From Devosia submarina (GTDB taxonomy: Bacteria; Pseudomonadota; Alphaproteobacteria; Rhizobiales; Devosiaceae), in the NCBI RefSeq assembly GCF_003056345.1, contig NZ_PYWB01000004.1, positions 186,001-250,000 on the forward strand: a stretch of 64,000 bases of DNA. Direction: 5' to 3'. Positions within the stretch are counted from its first letter, which is position 1. Each line of letters begins with the position of its first letter. Both the position numbers and the translations under genes were made by a program. Shown piece after piece: positions 35,502 through 44,754 of this stretch. The notes beneath the pieces were generated by a model that was given only the letters and a program-made list of their open reading frames with translations, was not told the origin of the DNA and did not search any database.

Positions 35502-37214
35502 TTGGCACAGCAAACTGTGACGAAAGAAGATTTTGAATCGCTCTTGATGGACTCGTTTGTCGACAACGAGCCGCTAGAGGGTGCCGTCGTAAAGGGCACC
35601 GTGGTCGCGATCGAAAAGGATCTGGCGATCATCGACGTCGGTCTCAAGACCGAAGGGCGCATCGCGCTCAAGGAATTCGGCCAGGCTGGCCGTGACGGCA
35701 CCATCAAGGTTGGCTCGATCGTCGAGGTCTATGTTGACCGCGTCGAAAACGCTGCCGGTGAAGCCGTTCTGTCGCGCGAGAAGGCTCGCCGCGAAGAGAG
35801 CTGGGTCAAGCTCGAAGAAATGTACAACAACAATGAGCGCGTTGAAGGCACCATCTTCAACCAGGTTAAGGGCGGCTTCACGGTCGACCTCGAAGGCGCC
35901 ATCGCCTTCCTGCCGCGTTCGCAGGTGGACATCCGTCCGATCCGCGATATCGCCCCGCTCATGAACGTGCCCCAGCCGTTCCAGATCCTCAAGATGGACA
36001 AGCGTCGTGGCAACATCGTTGTTTCGCGTCGTGCCATCCTCGAGGAATCGCGCGCCGAACAGCGTTCGGAAATCGTGCAGCAGCTCGAAGAAGGCCAGAT
36101 CGTCGACGGCGTGGTCAAGAACATCACCGATTACGGTGCGTTCGTGGATCTCGGCGGCATTGACGGCCTGCTCCATGTCACCGACATCGCATGGCGCCGT
36201 GTGAACCATCCATCCGAAGTGCTCACGATCGGCGAGACCATCAAGGTCCAGATCGTTCGCATTAACCACGAATCGCATCGCATCAGCCTCGGCATGAAGC
36301 AGCTGCAGTCCGATCCATGGGAAGGCATCGAAGCCAAGTACCCGATCAACGCCAAGTTCACTGGCCGCGTGACCAACATCACCGATTATGGTGCTTTCGT
36401 TGAGCTCGAGCCCGGCATTGAAGGCCTGATCCACGTCTCGGAAATGAGCTGGACCAAGAAGAACGTGCACCCCGGCAAGATCGTCTCGACCTCCCAGGAA
36501 GTCGAAGTGCTCGTGCTCGAGGTCGATCCCGACAAGCGCCGTATCTCGCTTGGTCTCAAGCAGACCCTGCAGAACCCATGGGAATCCTTCGCCGAGAAGT
36601 TCCCGGTCGGCTCCGTCATCGAAGGCGAAGTCAAGAACAAGACCGAGTTCGGTCTGTTTATCGGCCTCGAAGGCGATGTGGACGGCATGGTCCACCTGTC
36701 CGACCTCGACTGGCAGAAGTCGGGCGAAGTGGCCCTGGAAGACTACAACCGCGGTGACATGGTTTCGGCCAAGGTCCTCGACGTTGATGTCGAAAAGGAA
36801 CGCATTTCGCTAGGTATCAAGCAGCTTGCCACCGGCGAGACCGCTTCTTCGGCCGAAGGCGCTTCGAGCGAAGGCGGCATCCGCAAGGGCGCCGTGGTGA
36901 CCGGCACGGTTATCGAAGTCAACGATGGCGGCATCGAAGTTCGTATTGCCGACACCGAAATGACTGCGTTTATCCGTCGTGCCGATCTTTCGCGTGATCG
37001 CAACGACCAGCGTCCCGAGCGTTTCAGCAAGGGCGAAAAGGTCGATGCACGCGTGACCCAGTACGACCGCAAGACCTCGCGCATCCAGCTGTCCATCAAG
37101 GCGCTGGAAATCGCCGAGGAAAAGGAAGCCGTTGCGAACTACGGTTCGTCCGATTCTGGGGCTTCGCTGGGCGATATCCTGGGCGCCGCCCTCAAGGGTC
37201 GCGACAACAGCTAA
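35502..37214 (+). CDS. rpsA: 30S ribosomal protein S1
   Basis: 570 residues with six S1 repeats (about 25-95, 110-180, 195-265, 280-352, 368-440, 462-530); the hallmark IxxGxVxxxTxYGAFVDL blocks are clear in repeats 3 and 4. S1 binds mRNA leaders and the 30S subunit. The start is TTG 35502, 8 bases after GGAGA; no ATG fits the conserved N-terminus. A strong terminator follows. Confidence 0.97.
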   Translation: MAQQTVTKEDFESLLMDSFVDNEPLEGAVVKGTVVAIEKDLAIIDVGLKTEGRIALKEFGQAGRDGTIKVGSIVEVYVDRVENAAGEAVLSREKARREESWVKLEEMYNNNERVEGTIFNQVKGGFTVDLEGAIAFLPRSQVDIRPIRDIAPLMNVPQPFQILKMDKRRGNIVVSRRAILEESRAEQRSEIVQQLEEGQIVDGVVKNITDYGAFVDLGGIDGLLHVTDIAWRRVNHPSEVLTIGETIKVQIVRINHESHRISLGMKQLQSDPWEGIEAKYPINAKFTGRVTNITDYGAFVELEPGIEGLIHVSEMSWTKKNVHPGKIVSTSQEVEVLVLEVDPDKRRISLGLKQTLQNPWESFAEKFPVGSVIEGEVKNKTEFGLFIGLEGDVDGMVHLSDLDWQKSGEVALEDYNRGDMVSAKVLDVDVEKERISLGIKQLATGETASSAEGASSEGGIRKGAVVTGTVIEVNDGGIEVRIADTEMTAFIRRADLSRDRNDQRPERFSKGEKVDARVTQYDRKTSRIQLSIKALEIAEEKEAVANYGSSDSGASLGDILGAALKGRDNS

Positions 37215-37234
37215 GCCTTCGTGGCTCGAAACCG

Positions 37235-37265
37235 GGTCCGCGCTTCAACAGCGCGGACCTTTTTA
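37235..37265 (+). terminator. Intrinsic terminator of rpsA
   Basis: GGTCCGCGC pairs with GCGCGGACC around TTCAACA, followed by TTTTTAT. Confidence 0.9.
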
Positions 37266-37320
37266 TTTGCGTGTGGAACTTGCGCCAGATGCCTTTACCA
37301 AAGGCAGCGGGAGGCAAAGG

Positions 37321-37824
37321 ATGATTCAAGCGATGCACTGGCGCCCCTTGTCGACGCTTGACCTGCCTGTGGTGGAGGCGCTGGCCTGCGAGATACACCC
37401 GGCTTTCCCCGAAGACAGTGCTGTTTTCGCCGAACGACAACGCCTTTATCCCGAAGGTGCGCGCCTGTTTGAACTCGATGGTGTTCCTTCGGGCTATCTG
37501 TTCAGCCATCCCTGGAATTGGGGCGCTTTTCCGCCACTTAATACGCTTTTGGGCGCACTACCTGCCCTCTCCGACACCTTTTATGTGCACGACCTCGCGC
37601 TCCTGAACCGCGCCCGGGGCACCGGGGCTGCGGCCATGATTGTGGGTGAAATCCTGCGCCACGCGCGAAATCTGGGTTTTGCTAGCGTCAGCCTTGTTGC
37701 CGTGAATGGCTCGCTCCCCTTCTGGCACAAGCATGGCTTTCGCGCCGTGGATGTGCCGGCGCTGCAGGACAAGCTGCAAAGCTACGAAAAGGCAGCGCGC
37801 TACATGAGCAAGCGGCTTGTGTAG
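37321..37824 (+). CDS. GNAT-family N-acetyltransferase
   Basis: 167 residues with the acetyl-CoA fold: FYVHDLALLNRARGTGAAAMIVGEILRHARNLGFASVSLVAVNGSLPFWHKHGFRAVD. The R-x-x-G-x-G/A pyrophosphate loop is present as RGTGAA, and the C-terminal NGSLPFWHKHGF block is typical. ATG 37321 follows GGAGGCAAAGG. It sits between the rpsA terminator and sppA. Substrate unknown. Confidence 0.85.
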   Translation: MIQAMHWRPLSTLDLPVVEALACEIHPAFPEDSAVFAERQRLYPEGARLFELDGVPSGYLFSHPWNWGAFPPLNTLLGALPALSDTFYVHDLALLNRARGTGAAAMIVGEILRHARNLGFASVSLVAVNGSLPFWHKHGFRAVDVPALQDKLQSYEKAARYMSKRLV

Positions 37825-37945
37825 CTACAAATATGTAGCCTCCTTTTAGCAGGGGCCGAGGGGCGGCGGACAAGGCGAAGTGAGGCGCTTGCCAGGCGGC
37901 CCGAGCCTCGTTACCTCCATGGGCATCCACTTGCGCGAGCTGCCC

Positions 37946-38896
37946 ATGACCGACCAGCCCACTCCCCTTGATCCGCACGCCGCGATTGCAGCCGATCGCT
38001 TCCGCCGGTCGCGTGGGCTGTGGCGGCTTTTGGCCTTTCTGGCGCTGGCACTCGCCGTCCTGCTGGCTTTGGGCCGCTTTGCGCTGCCCGAAAAACCTGC
38101 AGGGGATCATATCGCCCGGCTTGTGGTGGATGGCGCTATCGCCAGTGACCCCGAACGCCTCGAGCTGATCGAAGAGCTTGCCGAGGACGACAGCGTCAGG
38201 GCCGTGATCGTCGCCATCAATTCGCCAGGCGGCACCACGGCGGGCGGCGAGGAGCTCTATGAAGCCCTGATGCGCCTGCGTGAGGCCAAGCCAACTGTTT
38301 CCGTGATCAAGGAACTGGGCGCTTCAGCCGCCTATATGACGGCCATCGGCACCGATCATATCCTGGCGAGGCGCCTCTCCATCGTGGGATCCATCGGGGT
38401 GCTTTACCAGCACGTCAATGCCGGAAAGCTATTCGAAACCATCGGCGTTGACCTCGACAAGGTCGCCTCCGGCCCGCTTAAGGCCGAACCTGATTTCGAC
38501 GAGCCCATGGAAGGCCCGCCCCGCGACTCGATCGCGGCCCTGGTGGATGACAGCTTTCAATGGTTCGTGGACATTGTTGCCGAGCGCCGCAATTTGCCAC
38601 GCCCCCAGGCGCTGGCTCTTGCCGATGGGCGGATCATGAGCGGTCGGGTTGCGGTGAGCACCGGCCTCATCGACGCAATCGGCGGCGAGCGCGAAGCCAT
38701 AGATTGGCTCGAGACCGAGCGCTCCATCGCAGCCGACCTGCCTGTGGCCACGGTCTGGCCGGAGCCTGAAGAGGGCTTCAACCTTCTTGGCATGCTGTTG
38801 GGCGGAGAGGCGCATGCGCTTCTTGGGCTGCCGGCTAGTCCTATCGTGCTTGACGGGCTGGTTTCCCTTTGGCAGGTTGTGCCCCACTCCCGATAG
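37946..38896 (+). CDS. sppA: Signal peptide peptidase SppA (short bacterial form)
   Basis: 316 residues from ATG 37946. One N-terminal membrane helix (about 28-47, LLAFLALALAVLLALGRFAL) is followed by a ClpP-like serine protease domain. The catalytic Ser127 is in ELGASAAYM and the general-base Lys179 in SGPLKAEPD. A longer reading from GTG 37880 is less likely. The enzyme degrades cleaved signal peptides in the membrane. ihfB follows 33 bases downstream. Confidence 0.92.
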   Translation: MTDQPTPLDPHAAIAADRFRRSRGLWRLLAFLALALAVLLALGRFALPEKPAGDHIARLVVDGAIASDPERLELIEELAEDDSVRAVIVAINSPGGTTAGGEELYEALMRLREAKPTVSVIKELGASAAYMTAIGTDHILARRLSIVGSIGVLYQHVNAGKLFETIGVDLDKVASGPLKAEPDFDEPMEGPPRDSIAALVDDSFQWFVDIVAERRNLPRPQALALADGRIMSGRVAVSTGLIDAIGGEREAIDWLETERSIAADLPVATVWPEPEEGFNLLGMLLGGEAHALLGLPASPIVLDGLVSLWQVVPHSR

Positions 38897-38929
38897 GGGG
38901 AGTGCAAGGCCCGCCAAACGGAGCGCACG

Positions 38930-39211
38930 ATGATCAAGTCGGAACTGGTTGAAAAGCTTGCGGCAGAAAATCCGCATCTGTTCCAGCGTGACATCGAAAA
39001 CATCGTCAACGCCATTCTCGACGAGATCGGGGATGCCATGGCGCGCGGTGATCGGGTGGAGCTTCGTGGCTTTGGCGCGTTTTCGGTCAAGAACCGTCCC
39101 GCGCGTGTCGGGCGGAACCCACGCACGGGCGAACAGGTTGATGTGGGTGAGAAATACGTGCCCCAGTTCAAGGCCGGCAAGGAAATTCGCGAGCGGCTCA
39201 ATCGCTCGTAA
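38930..39211 (+). CDS. ihfB: Integration host factor beta subunit
   Basis: 93 residues of the HU/IHF family. N-terminal helices [16 protein letters not shown], then the DNA-binding arm region with [49 protein letters not shown]. The R-N-P-R-T-G loop carries the Pro that intercalates in bent DNA. The alpha subunit is not in this window. Confidence 0.95.
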   Translation: MIKSELVEKLAAENPHLFQRDIENIVNAILDEIGDAMARGDRVELRGFGAFSVKNRPARVGRNPRTGEQVDVGEKYVPQFKAGKEIRERLNRS

Positions 39212-39242
39212 CGGAGCCAAGGCTCCATAGGCAACCAAGACC

Positions 39243-39602
39243 ATGGTCAACAAAATTGTCGGTTGGGTGATCCTGGTGCCGTTTTGCTTGGGCTTGATCG
39301 TCTTTGCCCTGGCCAACCGGCACTTCGTGGGCATCAACTTCAATCCCTTTGCGACGCTCGATCCAGCGCCGGCGCCCGGCTACGGCGTGCCGATGTTTAT
39401 CGTGCTTTATGTTGTTCTGTTGATCGGCGTGCTGCTGGGCGGCATTGCCACTTGGTTCGCGCAGGCACGACACCGCCGCGGTGAAAAACACTGGCGGCGC
39501 GAAGCGCACATGCTAAATAGCGAACTGGAAAGCATGCGCAAAACCCAGGCGCAACCGGCCGGACCACTGGCCGAAGTCGATGATCTGCTGGAGCTACGCT
39601 AG
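39243..39602 (+). CDS. LapA-domain (DUF1049) membrane protein
   Basis: 119 residues. Two membrane helices (about 7-24 and 48-70) with a short loop between them, then a charged cytoplasmic coiled tail (ARHRRGEKHWRREAHMLNSELESMRKTQ). This is the DUF1049/LapA layout; E. coli LapA works with LapB in LPS assembly control. Encoded 31 bases after ihfB and 8 bases before trpF, so probably in one transcript. Confidence 0.82.
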   Translation: MVNKIVGWVILVPFCLGLIVFALANRHFVGINFNPFATLDPAPAPGYGVPMFIVLYVVLLIGVLLGGIATWFAQARHRRGEKHWRREAHMLNSELESMRKTQAQPAGPLAEVDDLLELR

Positions 39603-39610
39603 TAAACGCC

Positions 39611-40255
39611 ATGGCCGACCCTGTTGTCGTCAAGATCTGCGGCATTAAGACCACTTCTATCCTGGACGCGGCTATCGATGCCGGCGCCGATATGGTGGGT
39701 TTCATGCACTTCACGCGCTCCCCCCGCCATGTCTCGATCGAGGATCTGGCAACGCTGATCGGGGAAGCCCGAGGGCGCGTCCAGACCTGCGTGGTGCTGG
39801 TCAACCCGGACAATTCCTGTGTAGCAGAAGTTGCAGCCCTTGGACCCGACTGGATCCAATTGCACGGCCCGGAATCGCCACACCGCGTGGAGGCCATTCG
39901 AGCCGAAGCGGGCGTTGAAATCATGAAAGCCGTGCCGATCGGTTCAGCCGAGGATATCGGCCACGTCGGCCAGTTCACCGATGTCGCCGACCGGATCCTG
40001 CTCGATGCCAAGCCCCCCAAGGGTGCTGACCGCCCCGGCGGCCTTGGCCGGAGCTTTGACTGGAACCTGCTCAAGGCGCTTGACCCATCCATTGCCTTCA
40101 TGCTTTCGGGTGGCCTGACGCCGGATAATGTTGCGGACGCTATCCAATTGGTTCGCCCCTTTGGCGTCGATGTATCATCGGGCGTGGAAAGCGCACCGGG
40201 CGTCAAGGACAAGCGGCTGGTCGAGGCATTCATTCGAAATGCGCGCGCCCAATAA
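39611..40255 (+). CDS. trpF: Phosphoribosylanthranilate isomerase
   Basis: 214 residues of the TIM-barrel TrpF. Catalytic Cys in VKICGIKT (the N-terminal general base), [39 protein letters not shown] with the catalytic Asp, and [14 protein letters not shown] with the phosphate-binding loop. Third step after anthranilate in tryptophan synthesis. trpB follows 56 bases downstream. Confidence 0.95.
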   Translation: MADPVVVKICGIKTTSILDAAIDAGADMVGFMHFTRSPRHVSIEDLATLIGEARGRVQTCVVLVNPDNSCVAEVAALGPDWIQLHGPESPHRVEAIRAEAGVEIMKAVPIGSAEDIGHVGQFTDVADRILLDAKPPKGADRPGGLGRSFDWNLLKALDPSIAFMLSGGLTPDNVADAIQLVRPFGVDVSSGVESAPGVKDKRLVEAFIRNARAQ

Positions 40256-40311
40256 GCCAAGCCCTTTCGGTCATTTGGCCGGATGCGGCCAATCACCAAA
40301 GGACACGCATC

Positions 40312-41529
40312 GTGGACACGGACGGCCTTAATTCCCTGCGCAATGGTCCCGACGAGCAGGGCCGCTTTGGCCTTTACGGCGGGCGCTTTGTTGCCGAAAC
40401 CCTGATGCCGCTGATCCTGGACCTTGAGGCCCATTATCGCGCGGCCAAGACCGATCCGGCATTCCAGGCCGAATTGGGCGATCTTTCGGTCCATTATGCC
40501 GGCCGCCCGAGCCCACTTTATTTTGCCAAGCGCCTGACCGAGCATCTCGGTGGCGCCAAGGTGTGGTTCAAGCGCGAGGAGCTCAACCATACCGGCTCGC
40601 ACAAGATCAACAATTGCCTGGGGCAAATTCTCCTTGCCAAGCGCATGGGCAAGACCCGCGTGATCGCCGAAACTGGCGCCGGCCAGCACGGCGTGGCGAC
40701 GGCAACGGTTTGCGCTAAATTCGATCTGCCTTGCACCATTTTCATGGGCGCGACCGACGTCGAGCGGCAAAAGCCAAATGTGCTGCGCATGAAGATGCTG
40801 GGCGCTGAAGTCCGGCCCGTGACCGCTGGCGCTGGCACGCTCAAGGACGCCATGAACGAAGCGCTGCGCGACTGGGTCACCAATGTGGAATCCACATATT
40901 ACCTGATCGGCACGGCCGCCGGACCCCACCCCTATCCCGAGATGGTGCGCGATTTCCAATCGGTGATCGGCACTGAACTCAAGCAACAATTCCGCGAAAG
41001 CGAAGGCAAGCTGCCTGATGCCGTGGTGGCGTGTGTCGGCGGCGGCTCCAATGCCATCGGCACGTTCCATGCGTTTCTCGATGATCCCGAAGTCGCCATC
41101 TATGGCGCCGAGGCAGGCGGGCACGGTATGGACACGGAGAACGGTCACGCCGCTTCCATGACGGGTGGTCGGCCAGGCGTTCTGCATGGCAACCGCACCT
41201 ATCTCCTGCAGGACCGAGATGGGCAGATTCTCGAAGGGCATTCCATCTCGGCAGGGCTCGATTATCCCGGCGTGGGTCCCGAGCACGCATTCCTGCACGA
41301 TACAAAGCGCGTGACCTACGCGCCCATCACCGACCAGGAAGCGCTCGAGGCTTTCCAGCTCTGTACGCGGCTAGAAGGCATCATCCCCGCGCTGGAATCC
41401 GCCCACGGCTTGGCCCAAGTAATGAAAATTGCGCCAAAAATGAGCAAGGACCAGTCGGTCGTGCTGTGCCTTTCCGGCCGCGGCGACAAGGACGTCGAAA
41501 GCGTCGGCCGCTATCTGGGGCTGCTCTAG
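40312..41529 (+). CDS. trpB: Tryptophan synthase beta chain
   Basis: 405 residues. PLP-binding Lys98 is in [11 protein letters not shown]; the phosphate loop is [11 protein letters not shown]; the N-terminal [16 protein letters not shown] is characteristic. Start GTG 40312. trpA, its partner and usual next gene, is absent: a convergent flavoprotein gene ends 1 base after the trpB stop. Confidence 0.96.
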   Translation: MDTDGLNSLRNGPDEQGRFGLYGGRFVAETLMPLILDLEAHYRAAKTDPAFQAELGDLSVHYAGRPSPLYFAKRLTEHLGGAKVWFKREELNHTGSHKINNCLGQILLAKRMGKTRVIAETGAGQHGVATATVCAKFDLPCTIFMGATDVERQKPNVLRMKMLGAEVRPVTAGAGTLKDAMNEALRDWVTNVESTYYLIGTAAGPHPYPEMVRDFQSVIGTELKQQFRESEGKLPDAVVACVGGGSNAIGTFHAFLDDPEVAIYGAEAGGHGMDTENGHAASMTGGRPGVLHGNRTYLLQDRDGQILEGHSISAGLDYPGVGPEHAFLHDTKRVTYAPITDQEALEAFQLCTRLEGIIPALESAHGLAQVMKIAPKMSKDQSVVLCLSGRGDKDVESVGRYLGLL

Positions 41530-41530
41530 T

Positions 41531-42421
41531 TCACACGATCAATGATCGCTGCGTCTGGATAGCGGCCATGGCACCGGCATGAGTGGCCACGGTCAGGCTG
41601 CTCATAGGATTGGCGAGATCGCCTGCCGCGTAAACACCGGGAACACTGGTCTGCTGCGTTTCATCGACCGTGACGATCTCCCCTATGGGAGATGCAGACG
41701 TCGCGAGCCCCAGCCTCTGGTGCAGATCGCTCGACGGCGTGCTGGGGGGATGGGCGAACAACGTGTGGATTTCCACCGCACGCCCGTCGGCCAACTCTAC
41801 GGCAGAAAGCGCGCCACCATTGTGCCGGATGGCGCTGACCTTCCCATCCACAATCTGGACGCCGCGTTCGGCAAGTGCCTGGCGCTCTTCTGCGGGCAAA
41901 TCATGGCCATCGGTGAACAGGGTGATCCGGTCGGTCCAGTGCTTGTAAAGCGGGGGCATGTGGAGCGACATGGGCGAATGGTAGAGCAGGCCCCAATGCT
42001 GGCCCGCAATCTCATAGCCGTGACAATAGGGGCAGGGGACCACTGTCTTGCCCCAGCACTCGGCAAAGCCGGGCAGGTCCGGCAAATGATCGGTCCTGCC
42101 ATAGCTGAGCAGCAGACGGCGCGCTTGTAGGCTCTCGCCATTACCCAACACGACGGTGAAATCATCCAGCGTGCCGCTGGCGTGGACGGCGCGGGCATCA
42201 ACCAGCGAGACATGGGGGTAAGTGGCAAGTTGCTGGCGGGCAAGCTCGAGGATTTCGCGAGGGGTGCGATTGTCGTGTCCAAACAAGCCATGCGAATGGC
42301 TGGCGAAGCGATTACGCGGTGAGCCTGTGTCAAGCACCGTAGCTTTGCGGAGCGTGCGGCCAAACTGCAGCGCGGCGGCAAGCCCTGCAAAGCTGCCCCC
42401 GATAATGATGGCATCGTCCAT
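41531..42421 (-). CDS. Thioredoxin-reductase-like flavoprotein
   Basis: 296 residues. FAD motif AIIIGGSFAGLAAALQF (about 4-20), redox-active CPYC (Cys130, Cys133), and the C-terminal SVPGVYAAGDLANP FAD motif (about 258-271). The NADPH-binding GxGxxA motif is weak: after CPYC the sequence reads GQHWGLLYHSPMS, so this is a short alphaproteobacterial pyridine-nucleotide-disulphide-type protein and may not be a true TrxB. ATG 42421 with AGGA upstream; an in-frame start at 42448 is longer. A palindromic site lies 60 bases upstream. Confidence 0.82.
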   Translation of the reverse strand: MDDAIIIGGSFAGLAAALQFGRTLRKATVLDTGSPRNRFASHSHGLFGHDNRTPREILELARQQLATYPHVSLVDARAVHASGTLDDFTVVLGNGESLQARRLLLSYGRTDHLPDLPGFAECWGKTVVPCPYCHGYEIAGQHWGLLYHSPMSLHMPPLYKHWTDRITLFTDGHDLPAEERQALAERGVQIVDGKVSAIRHNGGALSAVELADGRAVEIHTLFAHPPSTPSSDLHQRLGLATSASPIGEIVTVDETQQTSVPGVYAAGDLANPMSSLTVATHAGAMAAIQTQRSLIV

Positions 42422-42479
42422 GGGTGGGATTCCTGAAGCGAGGAACAAGTGTGGGGCCCCTGACGGGCTACCCCTTAGT

Positions 42480-42496
42480 GTATCATCAGTTGATAC
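42480..42496. promoter_or_regulatory. Palindrome GTATCATCAGTTGATAC upstream of the flavoprotein gene
   Basis: Perfect 6-bp inverted repeat with a 5-bp spacer, embedded in a longer imperfect dyad (AGTGTATCA ... TGATACTTAACACT). It is placed as an operator for the minus-strand flavoprotein gene. No regulator gene lies beside it. Confidence 0.45.
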
Positions 42497-42631
42497 TTAA
42501 CACTGCTGCTGTCAACCCCCATCCTGAATCAGCAAACAGAGTGCGTTGATGTTGTGGTAGCGCTGCACTCTGGGGGGAAAGAACCGAGGTGCTCATCATG
42601 CGCGGGTAATTCGTTGACGGGATCAGAAGCA

Positions 42632-43879
42632 ATGGTCATGGTCCCCGCGCATCGGCAGGGACCTTTGATTTTGCTTGCACGACTGTTGATTCTTCTGGCC
42701 TGGGCAGCACTGCTTGCGGGGCTTACCCTGCCCAGCATGGCGCCCGGACGGGCCAATATCACCACATTGGTCATGATGGGCATTGGCCTTGTTCTGCTCG
42801 CCGTGCAATCAAGACCACGGCAGGTTCTTGCCGATTGGGGCGTAAGGCTGACTCTTCTTGCAGGTGCTTTGCTGTTTGTGGCGCTTGTCGCGACCGCAAG
42901 CTCGGCGATGCATCTTGCCGCCATACTGATCCTGGCGCCACTTTGGTTCTTTGCCGGCCATAGTGCCCTCCTCACCCAGCTTGGTGAGCGGCTACGCCCC
43001 GCCGTGGTCGGCGGCTTCGCTATTGCGGGAGCCGGCGCTGGGGCTGCCATTGCGGCTGCCGACGTGCTGATCTTTGGCCTGGCACGCGGCGGCGGTTCCG
43101 TAAACAACCCGATCCATTTCGCCGATCTCACGCTGATGCTGGGCTTTGTGGGGCTGGTTGGCATCACCGAAAAGCCAAAGCTGAGCCTGTTCTTTATGCT
43201 GGGCCCCGTGTTCGCGCTTGTGGCGATCTGGTTCAGCGGCTCGCGCGGGCCATTCCTGGCGTTCGGACCAATGCTTGTGGTGGGCGGGGGCATGCTGGCC
43301 CTGCTCCTCCTGCCAACAAGGCGAGCGCTGCTTCTGCTGGCAGCAGGGGGTGTCGTGCTGGGCATTTTGAGCTTCGCGCTGATCAGCTCAGGCGCTGCGG
43401 GGCGTTTGGGCGATATCGCGCAAATCGGCACGCTCCTAACAGGCACCACGGCAGACGCCAGTGCCAATGAGCGCCTCCACATGCTGCAAAGCGCGCTTCA
43501 GGCGTTCTGGGCATCGCCGATCTTCGGGCATGGCATTCTGGATTACACCGATGTCGCTCAGAGCTATGCGCCACCGGATATGAACTATCGGTCTTGGGGC
43601 CATTTGCACAATGATGTGGCAGACTTTGCCGTTATTGCCGGAACGCTGGGCCTCTTGAGCTATGTGCTGCTGGTGTTGGCGCCGTTTGCAAGTGGCCTCG
43701 CCAATAAAGGCCGCTGGCGCAATGCCACAATCTATCTTGGCACTGTCACGCCGCTTGGATATTTCGCCATGGGATTGACCAACGCCATGTTTGGCGTTCT
43801 GGCGCAGACAACGCTATATGCCGTCATCTTGTCGCTGATCGCAGCGCTTTCCCGCCAAGGCAAGGACCTGCCCGCTTGA
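42632..43879 (+). CDS. O-antigen ligase/polymerase-like membrane protein
   Basis: 415 residues with about 11 hydrophobic spans. The Wzy_C-type periplasmic loop between two late helices contains NERLHMLQSALQAFWASPIFGHGILDY and YRSWGHLHNDVADFAVIAG, where conserved Arg, Gly-His-Gly and His residues resemble O-antigen ligase (WaaL) and polymerase (Wzy) loops. It joins or polymerises surface glycan in the inner membrane. ATG 42632 is uncertain; GTG 42554 and ATG 42638 are alternatives. The next gene starts inside its stop. Confidence 0.75.
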   Translation: MVMVPAHRQGPLILLARLLILLAWAALLAGLTLPSMAPGRANITTLVMMGIGLVLLAVQSRPRQVLADWGVRLTLLAGALLFVALVATASSAMHLAAILILAPLWFFAGHSALLTQLGERLRPAVVGGFAIAGAGAGAAIAAADVLIFGLARGGGSVNNPIHFADLTLMLGFVGLVGITEKPKLSLFFMLGPVFALVAIWFSGSRGPFLAFGPMLVVGGGMLALLLLPTRRALLLLAAGGVVLGILSFALISSGAAGRLGDIAQIGTLLTGTTADASANERLHMLQSALQAFWASPIFGHGILDYTDVAQSYAPPDMNYRSWGHLHNDVADFAVIAGTLGLLSYVLLVLAPFASGLANKGRWRNATIYLGTVTPLGYFAMGLTNAMFGVLAQTTLYAVILSLIAALSRQGKDLPA

Positions 43880-44754
43880 CGACTTCCATCCATATTGCCC
43901 TGACGTTTGACGACAATTTCTGGGCACCCGCCTATGCCACCATGCGTTCGGTGTGCCTCTTTACCCGCCGCCGCAGCGATCTGGTGTTTCACCTGTGCCA
44001 CCGTACGCTGACGCCCGAGCATCGGGCCGATCTCGAAGCGATCACCGCCGAATTCCCAGTGGAGCTGCGTTGGTACGACCTTGATGCGTCCGATCTGTTT
44101 CGTGACGTCGCCAGGCGCATGCCGGAGAACAAGCGGCTGAGCAATATTGTCTATGCCCGTCTGATGATTGACCGGCTGGTGGGGCCAGATGTCGAGCGGG
44201 TGCTTTATCTCGATTGCGACATGCTGGTGCGCGACAATATCGAAAAGCTGTTCGACATCGACATGGAAGGCAAGCCCATTGCCGCGGTGCGCGACTCCAT
44301 CGGTGCTTTCATCACCGCGCGGCGCGATCTCAAGGGCAATCGCGACATCTTCGATATCGCCGATCCTTATTTCAACGCCGGCATGGTTTTGATCGATGTC
44401 GCGCAATGGCGAGCGGCCGACATCATGGGGCGCATGGAACAGGCGCTCAAGGACGGCATCATGCAGCGCATATATTACGACCAGGATTTCCTGAACCTGG
44501 TCTTTGCAAATAATTGGCTGATCCTGCCCTGGCGCTGGAACACCATCGATGCGCGACACGCCCATGAGGGACTTGATCCGGCAATCCTCCACTATACCGG
44601 CGAAGCCAAGCCCTGGGGCATTCTCTCTGGCATGCTGCAAAGCGTGGCCTATGCCCGGCTCTACCGGCATGTCATGACCAATGAGCTATTTTACCGTTTC
44701 GCGCGGCACCGCTGGAAGCGCTGGTGGCTCAAAAAGCTCCGGCTCGCCCGCTAA
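43876..44754 (+). CDS. Glycosyltransferase family 8 protein
   Basis: 292 residues of a GT-A-type retaining transferase. The D-x-D metal/nucleotide-sugar motif is YLDCDMLV (Asp113, Asp115), followed by PYFNAGMVLID (acceptor segment) and a C-terminal HYTGEAKPW with the metal-ligand His. Family 8 enzymes include LPS galactosyl- and glucosyltransferases. Start TTG 43876 overlaps the upstream stop (TTGA), so it is coupled to the O-antigen-ligase-like gene. Sugar unknown. Confidence 0.88.
   Translation: MTTSIHIALTFDDNFWAPAYATMRSVCLFTRRRSDLVFHLCHRTLTPEHRADLEAITAEFPVELRWYDLDASDLFRDVARRMPENKRLSNIVYARLMIDRLVGPDVERVLYLDCDMLVRDNIEKLFDIDMEGKPIAAVRDSIGAFITARRDLKGNRDIFDIADPYFNAGMVLIDVAQWRAADIMGRMEQALKDGIMQRIYYDQDFLNLVFANNWLILPWRWNTIDARHAHEGLDPAILHYTGEAKPWGILSGMLQSVAYARLYRHVMTNELFYRFARHRWKRWWLKKLRLAR

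Noticed and set aside
39397-41298. A 633-codon open frame on the minus strand opposite lapA, trpF and trpB
   Set aside because: It crosses three well-supported genes, and its codon pattern is the mirror of theirs.
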